The notes below the pieces were generated by a model, which saw nothing but the letters and a program-made list of their open reading frames with translations, searched no databases and had not been told where the DNA came from. A program made the position numbers and the translations under genes. From positions 1 through 41,980 of IMG/VR virus record IMGVR_UViG_3300027969_000181: DNA of 41,980 nucleotides; one strand, written 5' to 3'. Below are positions 1 through 8,408 of this stretch, piece by piece. How positions within the stretch are numbered: position 1 is the stretch's first letter; every line of letters starts with the position of its first letter. The DNA is from a virus.

Positions 1-2
1 AG

Positions 3-3000
3 GCTGTTACAGCTACTGTATTTACATCTGGTTCTTCGCTTTATTCTTCTGATATATCAGTAACGACACTTAGACTTAGAGATACTTATTCAGAGTTTTA
101 TACATATACAGTATCCACTGACACTTTTGCTCATAATATACAAGTACCATGGGTACCAATTCCAGGTAAATGGTATAACATTGTTGTTGCTGTAGATACA
201 ACACTTGTCTCTGCCAGCAGTCGAATTAAAATTTATGTAAATGGTGTGCTTTTATCTCACCAATCAGGAACTACTTACCCAACACAAAATTACAATACAA
301 TGGTGAACAAAGCAAGTTCTCACTTTCGTATTGGCCATGCTACTAGTGGCTCAGATGAAATTCAATATAATGATGCACAATATTCGGAAACCCAATTAAT
401 TGATGGACAACAATTGGATGTAACTACATTTGGACAATTTGACGCTAATAATAACTGGGTTCCAAAAACAGCATATACTGGTTCATATGGTCAGAATGGT
501 TTCTATCTGCCATATAATCAACCAAATACAACTACTGCCAGTTACGCTGCTAAATTTAATGGTTCCAACTATATCTCGCTTCCAGCAAATTCTGGATATG
601 CCTTTGGTACTGGTGACTTCACTGTTGAGGGATGGTTCTATGTAACTGCGCTTGGCGGTGGATATTCGTCATTCATTACTACACGTGGTGTTAGTGGAAC
701 TGGTTTTGATATTCAACAAGTTAGCGGACAGCTAATGCTTGGTGATCCTACTGGCGCAATTATTTCTGCGACCAACGTAATACCACTTAATACTTGGGTT
801 CATATTGCAGGTACTAGAGCAAGTGGAACTTTCTACATGTTTATTAATGGACAGCTGGCAGCTTCTGGTGCGTCTTCTAAAAACTTTACTGATACTGCTT
901 TCTATATTGGTTCTGGTTCTGGTGGTAACAATAACCAATGGTCTGGTTTTGCTTCTAATGTTCGTGTTGTAAAAGGACAAGCACTTTATACGGCAGCCTT
1001 TACTCCAACTGATTCACCTTTAACAACTACAAGTCAGGGTGCCACAGCTGGTAATGTTACATTATTAACTTTACAAAGTGCTACATTAGTTGATAACAGT
1101 TCGAATAACTTTACTGTTACAAATAGCAACTCTGCATTACCGCAGGTTGCATACCCATTCCAATATCCAAATACTTTACCAGCAAATTCAACATACGCAA
1201 TTCAATTGAAGGGTGTATCAACTAGCCAGTCTATTACTGCTGCATATAGCGCAGATTGGGATTTAGGTAACAGTGATTTCACTATTGAATTCTTCGGAAG
1301 ATCAGCTGATACTGCAAAACAATATCCATCACCTATCGGTAGATGGAAAGGTTCTGGTGAAGCATGCTGGGACGTTCGTATGGCTTCAGTTGATGCAAAC
1401 TATAACTTTGCGTTTATCTATTTTTCTAGTGGATCTACAACTGTAGTTAATAGTGGTGTTAAAGTCACTGACGGTATGTGGCATCACTTGGCCATTACTA
1501 GAACTGGCGGTAACCTAAGATTCTTCGTTGATGGTAAATTAGTATCTACCAATAGTATTGGATCTGCAACAATTTTCAATAATGCAACAGTTCCTTTATA
1601 CATTGGTGACACACCATATGGTTCTGCAGAAGGTTGGTACCAAGGTTTCTTGTCTAATATCCACCTTGTTAAAGGTACTGCTCTTTATACATCAAGTTTC
1701 ACTCCACCAACTAGCGCAATTACTGCAGTTGCAAATACTAAATTATTAACTGCAAAAAGTGCCACTATCGTTGATGTTGGTCCAAACGCTGTTACTCTAA
1801 CAAATAATGGATCTGTTGCTTCACCAGTTGTTGCCTATCCATTCCAAGATGGTGGTCCATTCTATTCAGCTGGATTTGATGGATATAATGGTTATCTAAC
1901 TTTCCCAAATAGTTCTGCCTTTGCCTTTGGTACTGGTGATTATACTATTGAGGGTTGGATTAATGCGCCAGCTGGAACTAACGATAAATTTATCCTTGGT
2001 GGTCGAAACGCAATTGGTGGTTCGTCAAACTTCTTAATCACAACTGGTGGTTATAGTGGATCAACAACAATTGGTGCTTTAAGATTCTATGTATCTGGAG
2101 CAGAAATTAGTTCTGGTTCCACTTTAATCGCAGATGGTTCATGGCACCATTTTGCTGTTACACGCACTGGAACTACTGCTAGATTATTCGTTGATGGTAT
2201 CCTTTGTGGTTCTGGTACAGATAGTGGAAACTATACTACAACTACTGGTACATGGTATATCGCTAGAAATGATGTTGGTTCTGGTAACTTCTTGCCTGGA
2301 TATATTTCAAATCTTAGAATTATTAAAGGTACTAATCTTTACACAGCAAACTTTGTTCCACCAACTAGCCCTTTAACAGCAGTTTCTGGTACTAGTATTT
2401 TAACTTGTAATACTCATGCTCCTTTTATGGATCAATCAGCATTGAGTACAAGAGCAGTAATGACAGTTAATGGTGCTGTGTGGGGTACAACGTATAATCC
2501 GTTTACTCCTAAACAGATTGGTTACGATTCTATGTCAAATAATCACGTTGGAACTTCATCAATATATCCAATTGATACACAATATGATTGTTTACCAGAC
2601 ACTCCATCTGATAATGTTGATGGTTCTGGTAATATTATTGGAAATTATAACTGTTTAAATTCTTATGATGTTAATGGTGCAGTTATATACAATGGTGGTC
2701 TGCAGCTGCAATCTGTTGGAACTGCTGCTTGGAGAAGTTCTAGAGCAACAATGACAATGACAACTGGTAAGTGGTATGCTGAGTTTACTCCAATATCAAA
2801 TACAACTTCTGCTAACTGTGATGTTCAAGTAGGAATACTTCAAGAAAACGCCACTCTTGGTGGTGAATTCACATCAATGCAAGGTATCGCTTATAGTTCT
2901 GGTGATGGAACTACATATATTAATGGTTCTAGTGTAGGAGCGATTGTCGCTTCATACACATATGGTGATATTATTGGTGTTGCATATAATGCTGATACTG

Positions 3001-4112
3001 GTGAAGTTTCTTGCTATAAAAATAATACTCTACAAAATACAAGTTATGTTTCTTCTTTAAGAAACGTAGGTGCAGTATTTGGTGTTTCTGCATATAGTAG
3101 AGGTGGTGGTACAATTACTGTTAATACTAACTTTGGTCAATTACCATTTGCATACGCTCCCCCTGCTGGATTTAAAGCACTTAATACTAAAAATGCAAAA
3201 GATGTTGGTGCATCTAATCTACCAGATTCCTTTGGCACTGTTGTTAATACTCCAGATTTAGTTTGGATTAAGAACAGAAATACAACACTATCTCATAACG
3301 TATATGATACAGTTCGTGGTCCAACCAAACGTCTACAGCCAAATTTAACAAATGCTCAAAGTATAGTTAGTGGTGTTACCGCATTTATTCCAAATGGAAT
3401 TGAAGTAGGTAATGCTACCGATGACGTAAATTACACACTTAATAATACATATGCTGCGTGGATGTGGAATCGTGGTGTAACTCCAGGATTTGATATTGTT
3501 CAATATGCAGGTAGGGGTGCTGGAACTGTAATTAATCATAATCTTGGTACTCAACCAGCGTTCGTTCTTATAAAACGCACAGATGCTATTTCTAACTGGA
3601 TTGGTTACCATAAAGGTTCTGGTGTTGACAAGTATTTTTATATGACAAGTGCTGCATTTGACAACCAAACTGCTGCTTGGAGACCAACAGCAAATGGATT
3701 TGGTATCTCACAAAATTGGACTGATGCTTCTGCAACTGCCGAAACTTTTATCGCTTACATGTGGGCAGAGGTTCCAGGATTTAGTAAGTTCGGTTCATAT
3801 ACTGGTAATGGTGCTGCAGATGGTCCATTTATCTATACAGGTTTCCGCCCTAAATTAGTAATCACAAAAAGAACAGATAGTGCCACTTCTGGAGATTGGA
3901 ACATAGTAGATTCTGTAAGAAATACAACAAATCCAGTAAACAAGTATATGTATCTTAATGCTACAAATGCAGAAGGAACAGCGACCATTTATGACTTTTA
4001 TTCAAATGGATTCAAGATTCGTGAATCTGGTGCTGGAACAAATGCATCTGGGTCACCTTACATCTATATTGCATTCGCTGAGTCTCCGTTCAAGTATGCC
4101 AACGCACGATAA
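3..4112 (+). CDS. Large LamG/SPRY-type tail adhesin, 5' end outside window
   Basis: The frame is open from the first bases of the window, so the true start lies upstream; a GTG at 246 is only an internal codon. The product is a beta-rich virion surface protein, probably a receptor-binding or distal fibre protein. Several LamG/concanavalin-like modules follow each other: one partial at about 3-400, then about 540-1080, 1190-1760 and 1860-2410. Each carries a 'ting/fvdG' strand and ends in a 'vkGt.lYt..FtPp.spLt' signature. A SPRY-like module follows at about 2640-3150. The C-terminal third holds two tandem 'PGF....YtGnG' units of the type common in marine phage adhesins. The gene ends in a double late-promoter box and is followed by small fibre genes. 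The LamG-family call is firm; the receptor role is inferred from family and context. Confidence 0.85.
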   Translation, partial: AVTATVFTSGSSLYSSDISVTTLRLRDTYSEFYTYTVSTDTFAHNIQVPWVPIPGKWYNIVVAVDTTLVSASSRIKIYVNGVLLSHQSGTTYPTQNYNTMVNKASSHFRIGHATSGSDEIQYNDAQYSETQLIDGQQLDVTTFGQFDANNNWVPKTAYTGSYGQNGFYLPYNQPNTTTASYAAKFNGSNYISLPANSGYAFGTGDFTVEGWFYVTALGGGYSSFITTRGVSGTGFDIQQVSGQLMLGDPTGAIISATNVIPLNTWVHIAGTRASGTFYMFINGQLAASGASSKNFTDTAFYIGSGSGGNNNQWSGFASNVRVVKGQALYTAAFTPTDSPLTTTSQGATAGNVTLLTLQSATLVDNSSNNFTVTNSNSALPQVAYPFQYPNTLPANSTYAIQLKGVSTSQSITAAYSADWDLGNSDFTIEFFGRSADTAKQYPSPIGRWKGSGEACWDVRMASVDANYNFAFIYFSSGSTTVVNSGVKVTDGMWHHLAITRTGGNLRFFVDGKLVSTNSIGSATIFNNATVPLYIGDTPYGSAEGWYQGFLSNIHLVKGTALYTSSFTPPTSAITAVANTKLLTAKSATIVDVGPNAVTLTNNGSVASPVVAYPFQDGGPFYSAGFDGYNGYLTFPNSSAFAFGTGDYTIEGWINAPAGTNDKFILGGRNAIGGSSNFLITTGGYSGSTTIGALRFYVSGAEISSGSTLIADGSWHHFAVTRTGTTARLFVDGILCGSGTDSGNYTTTTGTWYIARNDVGSGNFLPGYISNLRIIKGTNLYTANFVPPTSPLTAVSGTSILTCNTHAPFMDQSALSTRAVMTVNGAVWGTTYNPFTPKQIGYDSMSNNHVGTSSIYPIDTQYDCLPDTPSDNVDGSGNIIGNYNCLNSYDVNGAVIYNGGLQLQSVGTAAWRSSRATMTMTTGKWYAEFTPISNTTSANCDVQVGILQENATLGGEFTSMQGIAYSSGDGTTYINGSSVGAIVASYTYGDIIGVAYNADTGEVSCYKNNTLQNTSYVSSLRNVGAVFGVSAYSRGGGTITVNTNFGQLPFAYAPPAGFKALNTKNAKDVGASNLPDSFGTVVNTPDLVWIKNRNTTLSHNVYDTVRGPTKRLQPNLTNAQSIVSGVTAFIPNGIEVGNATDDVNYTLNNTYAAWMWNRGVTPGFDIVQYAGRGAGTVINHNLGTQPAFVLIKRTDAISNWIGYHKGSGVDKYFYMTSAAFDNQTAAWRPTANGFGISQNWTDASATAETFIAYMWAEVPGFSKFGSYTGNGAADGPFIYTGFRPKLVITKRTDSATSGDWNIVDSVRNTTNPVNKYMYLNATNAEGTATIYDFYSNGFKIRESGAGTNASGSPYIYIAFAESPFKYANAR

Positions 4113-4119
4113 ATAAATA
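4108..4119 (+). promoter_or_regulatory. Tandem late-promoter boxes
   Basis: GATAAATA (4108-4115) overlaps AATAAATA (4112-4119) and the adhesin stop codon. The boxes match the T4-like late consensus NATAAATA. Predicted transcription starts lie near 4121-4125, before an AGAGGA ribosome site and the ATG at 4146. Confidence 0.65.
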
Positions 4120-4145
4120 ATAGAATTCTTTAAGAGGAAAAACAA

Positions 4146-4661
4146 ATGTTCGCTTTAGTAAAAAATGACGGTAGTATTAAACTGTTCGCCCCATATACTA
4201 TTTGGGAAGACAAAAATGGAACTCAATATAGTCCAGATAGTCTTTTGACTTTGACTCAAGATCAGAAACAAGATCTTGGTATTTACGATGTTGCTTACGG
4301 CACTCGTGGAGATGATCGTTTCTATAATATAGTCGATCAAGAACCAGAGTTCGATGCACAGGAAAAAATCGTTAAGATTTCTTATTCTTCAACGCCAAAA
4401 ACATTAGAAGATGATGCACAGAATAATGGTTTAAAAACTGTGAATATTGAAGCAGTTAAACGTGTTGCTAATTTAGCTCTAAGCCAAACTGATTGGATGC
4501 TAGTTCGTAAAATTGAACGCAATATTGATGTCCCTGCTGAAACTGTTACTGCTCGTGCAGCTATCGTTGCAGAAGCTAATCGTAAAGAAGCAGCAATTGC
4601 CGCATCTACTAATATCGAAGAATTGATCGCTGCCGTAAACTCTTCACCTTCTGCAGAGTAA
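4146..4661 (+). CDS. Tail-fibre-assembly-like protein
   Basis: This 171-residue protein starts at an ATG preceded by AGAGGA. The N-terminal half is a small globular domain. The C-terminal half contains a 'sQtDWmlvRkiERn...vpaetv..R..Iv.ea' segment, a pattern seen near the C-terminus of many phage tail-fibre-assembly and XkdW-like proteins. It sits directly after the adhesin and before smaller fibre genes, and has its own late boxes and terminator. It probably helps fold or attach the adhesin or is a minor tail component; family assignment is by motif only. The minus-strand frame across it is a shadow. Confidence 0.6.
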   Translation: MFALVKNDGSIKLFAPYTIWEDKNGTQYSPDSLLTLTQDQKQDLGIYDVAYGTRGDDRFYNIVDQEPEFDAQEKIVKISYSSTPKTLEDDAQNNGLKTVNIEAVKRVANLALSQTDWMLVRKIERNIDVPAETVTARAAIVAEANRKEAAIAASTNIEELIAAVNSSPSAE

Positions 4662-4667
4662 AGTTTT

Positions 4668-4710
4668 GCTCGGTTGAAAGAGACCCCACCGAGCGTGGGG
4701 TTTTTATTTT
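4668..4710 (+). terminator. Intrinsic terminator with competing upstream hairpin
   Basis: CCCCAC (4684-4689), 5-nt loop, GTGGGG (4695-4700), then TTTTTATTTT form a standard intrinsic terminator. GCTCGGT (4668-4674) can instead pair with ACCGAGC (4688-4694), which overlaps the terminator stem, so the two hairpins exclude each other. Confidence 0.85.
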
Positions 4711-4724
4711 GCAGTAGTGAAAAC

Positions 4725-4732
4725 GATAAATA
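4725..4732 (+). promoter_or_regulatory. Late-promoter box GATAAATA
   Basis: A perfect NATAAATA box between the terminator and the GTG at 4755. The predicted start near 4738 is followed by GGGAGA at 4743-4748 as ribosome site. Confidence 0.65.
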
Positions 4733-4754
4733 AAGAGTAGAACGGGAGAATTCT

Positions 4755-5093
4755 GTGGCATCGATAGCAAATTTATACATAGATCAAGGTTCGACATACA
4801 GTAATATTATCACTGTAGCGTCAGCCTCAGGCTCAGCCTTAGATTTATCTGGATACACCATCGCTTCTCAAATGAGAAAGTCTTATGGTTCTTCCACTTA
4901 TTATACATTTACCGCAAGCGTTTATGACGCTGCAATAGGTAAGGTTAGATTACAACTAACATCGACACAAACTTCTGCGATTCCAGCAGGTAGATATCTT
5001 TATGATATAGAAATCACAAATACATCTACATCGGCAAAAACACGAATCTTAGAAGGTATTGTTATAGTAACCCCAGAAATAACTCAGACTTAA
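4755..5093 (+). CDS. Small fibre/baseplate-associated structural protein
   Basis: The 112-residue protein starts at GTG, chosen because GGGAGA lies about 7 bases upstream and no in-frame ATG gives a better fit. The sequence is all-beta in character: 'lyidqGstysniitv.....saldLsGyti.sqmRks', then 'GkvrlqLt..qTsaIpaGrYlYDIeit', ending in 'ILEGivivtPEiTqt'. This layout resembles the N-terminal domain of BppU-type baseplate proteins and small structural proteins beside cyanophage fibres. It ends two bases before the next gene. A virion role is likely; the exact position is unknown. Confidence 0.6.
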   Translation: MASIANLYIDQGSTYSNIITVASASGSALDLSGYTIASQMRKSYGSSTYYTFTASVYDAAIGKVRLQLTSTQTSAIPAGRYLYDIEITNTSTSAKTRILEGIVIVTPEITQT

Positions 5094-5095
5094 TC

Positions 5096-5350
5096 ATGGC
5101 AGAAATAATTGCAGTTGTAGATGATCCAAGCCAGTCAGTAATTACTGCTACCACAAGTACAGGTGGCACGACTATTTTAACAGGCAGTTCTTTGTCTAAT
5201 CCTCAATCAGTTGATTCTCTTTCAACGATTGGTAATGTAGATACGTCAACACTTAATAATGGGGCAGTATTAGTATACAAAACAAACACTAACAAGTGGA
5301 CTTCTACGACTACGCTTGATGCGCAGAACATGGAAGGTGGAGAATTTTAA
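5096..5350 (+). CDS. Small fibre-associated protein
   Basis: An 84-residue protein, low in aromatic residues and rich in Ser and Thr. It ends in 'NNGAVLVYKTNTNKW' followed by 'tLDAQNMEGGEF', a module widely seen in fibre proteins of marine T4-like phages. It begins two bases after the previous stop and is followed by AACGGAG-type spacing before the large fibre at 5364, so the three genes are one unit. I recognise the motif but not a defined function; it may be a connector or a fibre domain encoded separately. Confidence 0.55.
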   Translation: MAEIIAVVDDPSQSVITATTSTGGTTILTGSSLSNPQSVDSLSTIGNVDTSTLNNGAVLVYKTNTNKWTSTTTLDAQNMEGGEF

Positions 5351-5363
5351 CGGAGATTAAAAG

Positions 5364-8348
5364 ATGGCATCAATAATTAGAATAAAAAGATCGTCAGTAT
5401 CTGGCAATCCAGCAACGCTTGGTGCTGGAGAATTAGCCTACTCAGCATTAACTGATAACGGATCAAATGGTGGCGATAGATTATACATCGGTATAGGTTC
5501 AGAGACAGCTGGTAATGCTGCAAATCACTTTGTTATCGGTGGTAAATATTTTACCGACATGCTGGATCATACTCCAGGTACGCTGACTGCGTCATCTGCA
5601 TTAATTGCCGATTCTTCAAGTAAATTAAATAACCTTAAAGTTGACAATCTTGACTTAGATGGCAATACACTAAGTTCAACAGATACTAATGGTAATATTG
5701 TTCTTGCTCCAAATGGTACTGGTAAGTTAGTTCTTAACAATCCGTACATTAATGGTACAACAGATACTCTTGCCGAGTTTATCTATGATACAGTTGGTGG
5801 TGCGGTCACTGGTACAGCAAATCAAATTAGTGTTACTAACTCTGATGGTAGTAACACTTCTACAATCGCTTTAATTAACACTGCAGTAACTGCAGGTAGT
5901 TATGGTTCTGCCACTGCAATCCCAACATTCACTGTTGATGCACAAGGTCGTTTAACTGCAGCTTCCACTGCAAGTATCTCAACTACTCTTTCTATCGCTG
6001 GCGACACTGGTACTGATTCTGTTGCTCTCGGTACAGATACAATTACCTTTGTTGGTGGAACTGGTATTACCTCTGTTGTTGCTGCAGTTGGTGCAGCTAC
6101 CAGCGTAACTTTTGATATTGATAACACTGTTGCTACGCTAACTGGTACTCAGACTCTTACTAATAAGACTTTAACTAGTCCAACAATTAATAGTGCAACT
6201 ATTGGTTCAGCTGGTGCCACGTTCAATGGTTCTACTTCTGGTACAATCACTGTTCTTGCCACTGCAATTGCTGGTTCGAACTCATTAACTCTACCAGCTG
6301 CGACTGACACTTTGGTTGGTAAAGCAACTACTGATACTTTAACAAATAAATCTATTAGTTTTGGTTCTAACACCATTACTATGACGTCAGCTCAGTTGGC
6401 GACTGCGGTTTCAGATGAGACTGGTTCTGGTGCTCTAGTTTTCGCATCTAGTCCAACATTAGTAACTCCAACTCTAGGTGTTGCATCAGCTACTAGTATT
6501 AATAAAGTAGCAATCACTGCTCCAGCTACTTCGGCTACTTTAACTATTGCTGATGGTAAAACTCTTACTGCTAGCAATACACTAACCTTTACTGGTACAG
6601 ATACTTCTTCTGTGGCATTCGGTGCTGGTGGTACTGTTGCTTATGTGGCAAACAAACTAAGCGTATTCGCCGCAACTTCTTCGTCAGAACTTGCTGGTGT
6701 TATCTCGGATGAGACTGGTACTGGTGCTCTAGTATTTGCTAATACTCCAACTCTAGTCACTCCAGTTCTTGGTGCTGCAACTGCAACAAGTATTACTGCC
6801 ACTTCTGGCAATATGACTATTAATGCTGCTGCTGGCAATAATAGTGTTAATTTAGTTCCAACTGGTACTGGTACAGTTGACGTTGCGTCAAAGAGAATTA
6901 CTTCTGTTGCTGAACCTACTCAGGCACAAGACGCTGCCACTAAGGCATATGTTGACTCAATGTCCAATGGTCTTGATGTTAAAGCATCGGTCGTTGCGGC
7001 AACTACTGCTGCTCTAACAGTTACTTACTCAAATGGATCTTCTGGAGTTGGTGCTACATTAACTAACGCTGGTACTCAGGCTGCAATTACTATTGATGGT
7101 ATTGCTCTTTCATCTGGCGATCGTGTTCTTATTAAAGACCAAGCATCTGGTGCTCAGAATGGTGTTTATACTGTTACAACAGTTGGTACAATTTCTACAA
7201 ACTGGGTTCTTACTCGTGCCACTGACTTTGATAATAGTCCAGGTACTGAAGTTTCTCCAGGCACTTTCTTCTTCGTTGAGAATGGTAATACTCAGGCTGA
7301 CAATGGTTATGTAGTTTCTAATAATGCTGCTATTACAATCGGTACTACAGCGATTACGTTTAGTCAGTTCTCTGGTGCTGGTCAAATTACTGCTGGTGAT
7401 GGTTTAACTAAGTCTGGTAATACTTTAAATGTTGTAGGTACTGCTGGTCGTATTTCTATCTCTGCCGATGCGGTTGATATTGATTCAACTTATGTTGGTC
7501 AGACAACCATCACTACTCTTGGAACAATCGCCACTGGTACTTGGCAGGGTAGCGTTGTAGCTGGTGCCTACGGTGGTACTGGTGTAGCGAACACTGGTAA
7601 GACAATTACTATCGGTGGTAACTTTACTCACACTGGTGCTCATACACTTGGCTTAACAACTACTGCAAATACTTCTGTTACACTACCAATTTCTGGCACT
7701 CTTGCTACATTAGCTGGTACAGAAACATTCACAAATAAGACATTAACTGCACCAACCATTAATGGTGGAACTGCCACTGCATTAACTGGTTTAGCAATTC
7801 GTGATACTTCTGCAGCCTATGATGTTACCATCGCTGCAGTTTCTTCTACTACTTTAACTGCTGGTAGAACATTAACCCTTGATATGGTTAATGCTGCAAG
7901 AACTGTTAAGCTGGCTGGTAATATTGATATTGCTGGTAATCTTACTACTGCAGCTGCATTTACTACTTCTGGTGCTAATGCTCTTACATTAACTACAACT
8001 GCTTCAACCAATGTAACATTACCAACTACTGGTACTCTTGCTACTCTTGCTGGTTCTGAAACATTAACTAATAAAACAATCACTGGCGCAGTAATCACTA
8101 CTGGTAGTATTAACAATACACCAATTGGTGCTTCAACTACCAACACTGGTGCATTCACTACGCTTGCAGCTTCTGGTGCAGTCACTTTAACTGCAACAAC
8201 TGACGCTTCTGCTGTTGGTACTGCTGCGGTAGTTCTATCTGGTGGTTTGTCTGTTGCTAAAGCAATGTATATCGGCACTAACATAACTGGTGCTGGTGCG
8301 GCAACTTCAACTCTCGATGGCTTCAATATCGATGGTGGTACTTACTAA
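5364..8348 (+). CDS. Repeat-rich tail fibre protein
   Basis: This 994-residue protein begins with 'iiRiKRSsvsGnpatLgaGELAYs', the N-terminal module seen in many phage fibres (Mtd N-terminal type). The body is low-complexity beta structure rich in T, G, A and S, with repeated 'TGTQTLTNKTLTSPTIN' units (for example near 6140-6195, 7715-7760 and 8040-8080). A conserved central domain around 6900-7390 contains 'aqDAATKAYVDs' and 'sGDRVLIKDQasgaqNGvYtV'. It ends 'iDGGTY' with no recognisable chaperone domain. It is probably a long or side fibre. The repeats make it a likely recombination partner of the neighbouring fibre gene. Confidence 0.85.
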   Translation: MASIIRIKRSSVSGNPATLGAGELAYSALTDNGSNGGDRLYIGIGSETAGNAANHFVIGGKYFTDMLDHTPGTLTASSALIADSSSKLNNLKVDNLDLDGNTLSSTDTNGNIVLAPNGTGKLVLNNPYINGTTDTLAEFIYDTVGGAVTGTANQISVTNSDGSNTSTIALINTAVTAGSYGSATAIPTFTVDAQGRLTAASTASISTTLSIAGDTGTDSVALGTDTITFVGGTGITSVVAAVGAATSVTFDIDNTVATLTGTQTLTNKTLTSPTINSATIGSAGATFNGSTSGTITVLATAIAGSNSLTLPAATDTLVGKATTDTLTNKSISFGSNTITMTSAQLATAVSDETGSGALVFASSPTLVTPTLGVASATSINKVAITAPATSATLTIADGKTLTASNTLTFTGTDTSSVAFGAGGTVAYVANKLSVFAATSSSELAGVISDETGTGALVFANTPTLVTPVLGAATATSITATSGNMTINAAAGNNSVNLVPTGTGTVDVASKRITSVAEPTQAQDAATKAYVDSMSNGLDVKASVVAATTAALTVTYSNGSSGVGATLTNAGTQAAITIDGIALSSGDRVLIKDQASGAQNGVYTVTTVGTISTNWVLTRATDFDNSPGTEVSPGTFFFVENGNTQADNGYVVSNNAAITIGTTAITFSQFSGAGQITAGDGLTKSGNTLNVVGTAGRISISADAVDIDSTYVGQTTITTLGTIATGTWQGSVVAGAYGGTGVANTGKTITIGGNFTHTGAHTLGLTTTANTSVTLPISGTLATLAGTETFTNKTLTAPTINGGTATALTGLAIRDTSAAYDVTIAAVSSTTLTAGRTLTLDMVNAARTVKLAGNIDIAGNLTTAAAFTTSGANALTLTTTASTNVTLPTTGTLATLAGSETLTNKTITGAVITTGSINNTPIGASTTNTGAFTTLAASGAVTLTATTDASAVGTAAVVLSGGLSVAKAMYIGTNITGAGAATSTLDGFNIDGGTY

Positions 8349-8354
8349 TAAATA
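8347..8354 (+). promoter_or_regulatory. Late-promoter box AATAAATA
   Basis: The box overlaps the stop of the preceding fibre gene. The predicted start is near 8360, giving a leader of about 49 nt for the gene at 8409, beginning almost exactly at the hairpin 8362-8377. Confidence 0.6.
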
Positions 8355-8361
8355 AGTAGTA

Positions 8362-8377
8362 GGGAGTTTTTACTCCC
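8362..8377 (+). promoter_or_regulatory. Hairpin at 5' end of fibre leader (or weak terminator)
   Basis: GGGAGT (8362-8367), TTTT loop, ACTCCC (8372-8377). The downstream tract is mixed (CTTTCTTTGTTT), poor for termination. Because the predicted late start is only two bases upstream, a protective 5' stem-loop is an equally good reading. Confidence 0.5.
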
Positions 8378-8408
8378 CTTTCTTTGTTTCCTTTTTTAAG
8401 GTTTGGGT

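Noticed and set aside
246-248. GTG at 246 as the start of the first gene
   Set aside because: The frame is open to the left edge and the LamG module continues upstream, so this is an internal codon.
4382-4780. 132-residue minus-strand frame
   Set aside because: Covers a well-supported + strand gene, its terminator and late promoter; no independent signals.
7817-8326. 169-residue minus-strand frame rich in Val and Ala
   Set aside because: It is the reverse of the Thr/Gly/Ala-rich fibre repeats, and several similar frames occur along the same gene. Composition artefact.
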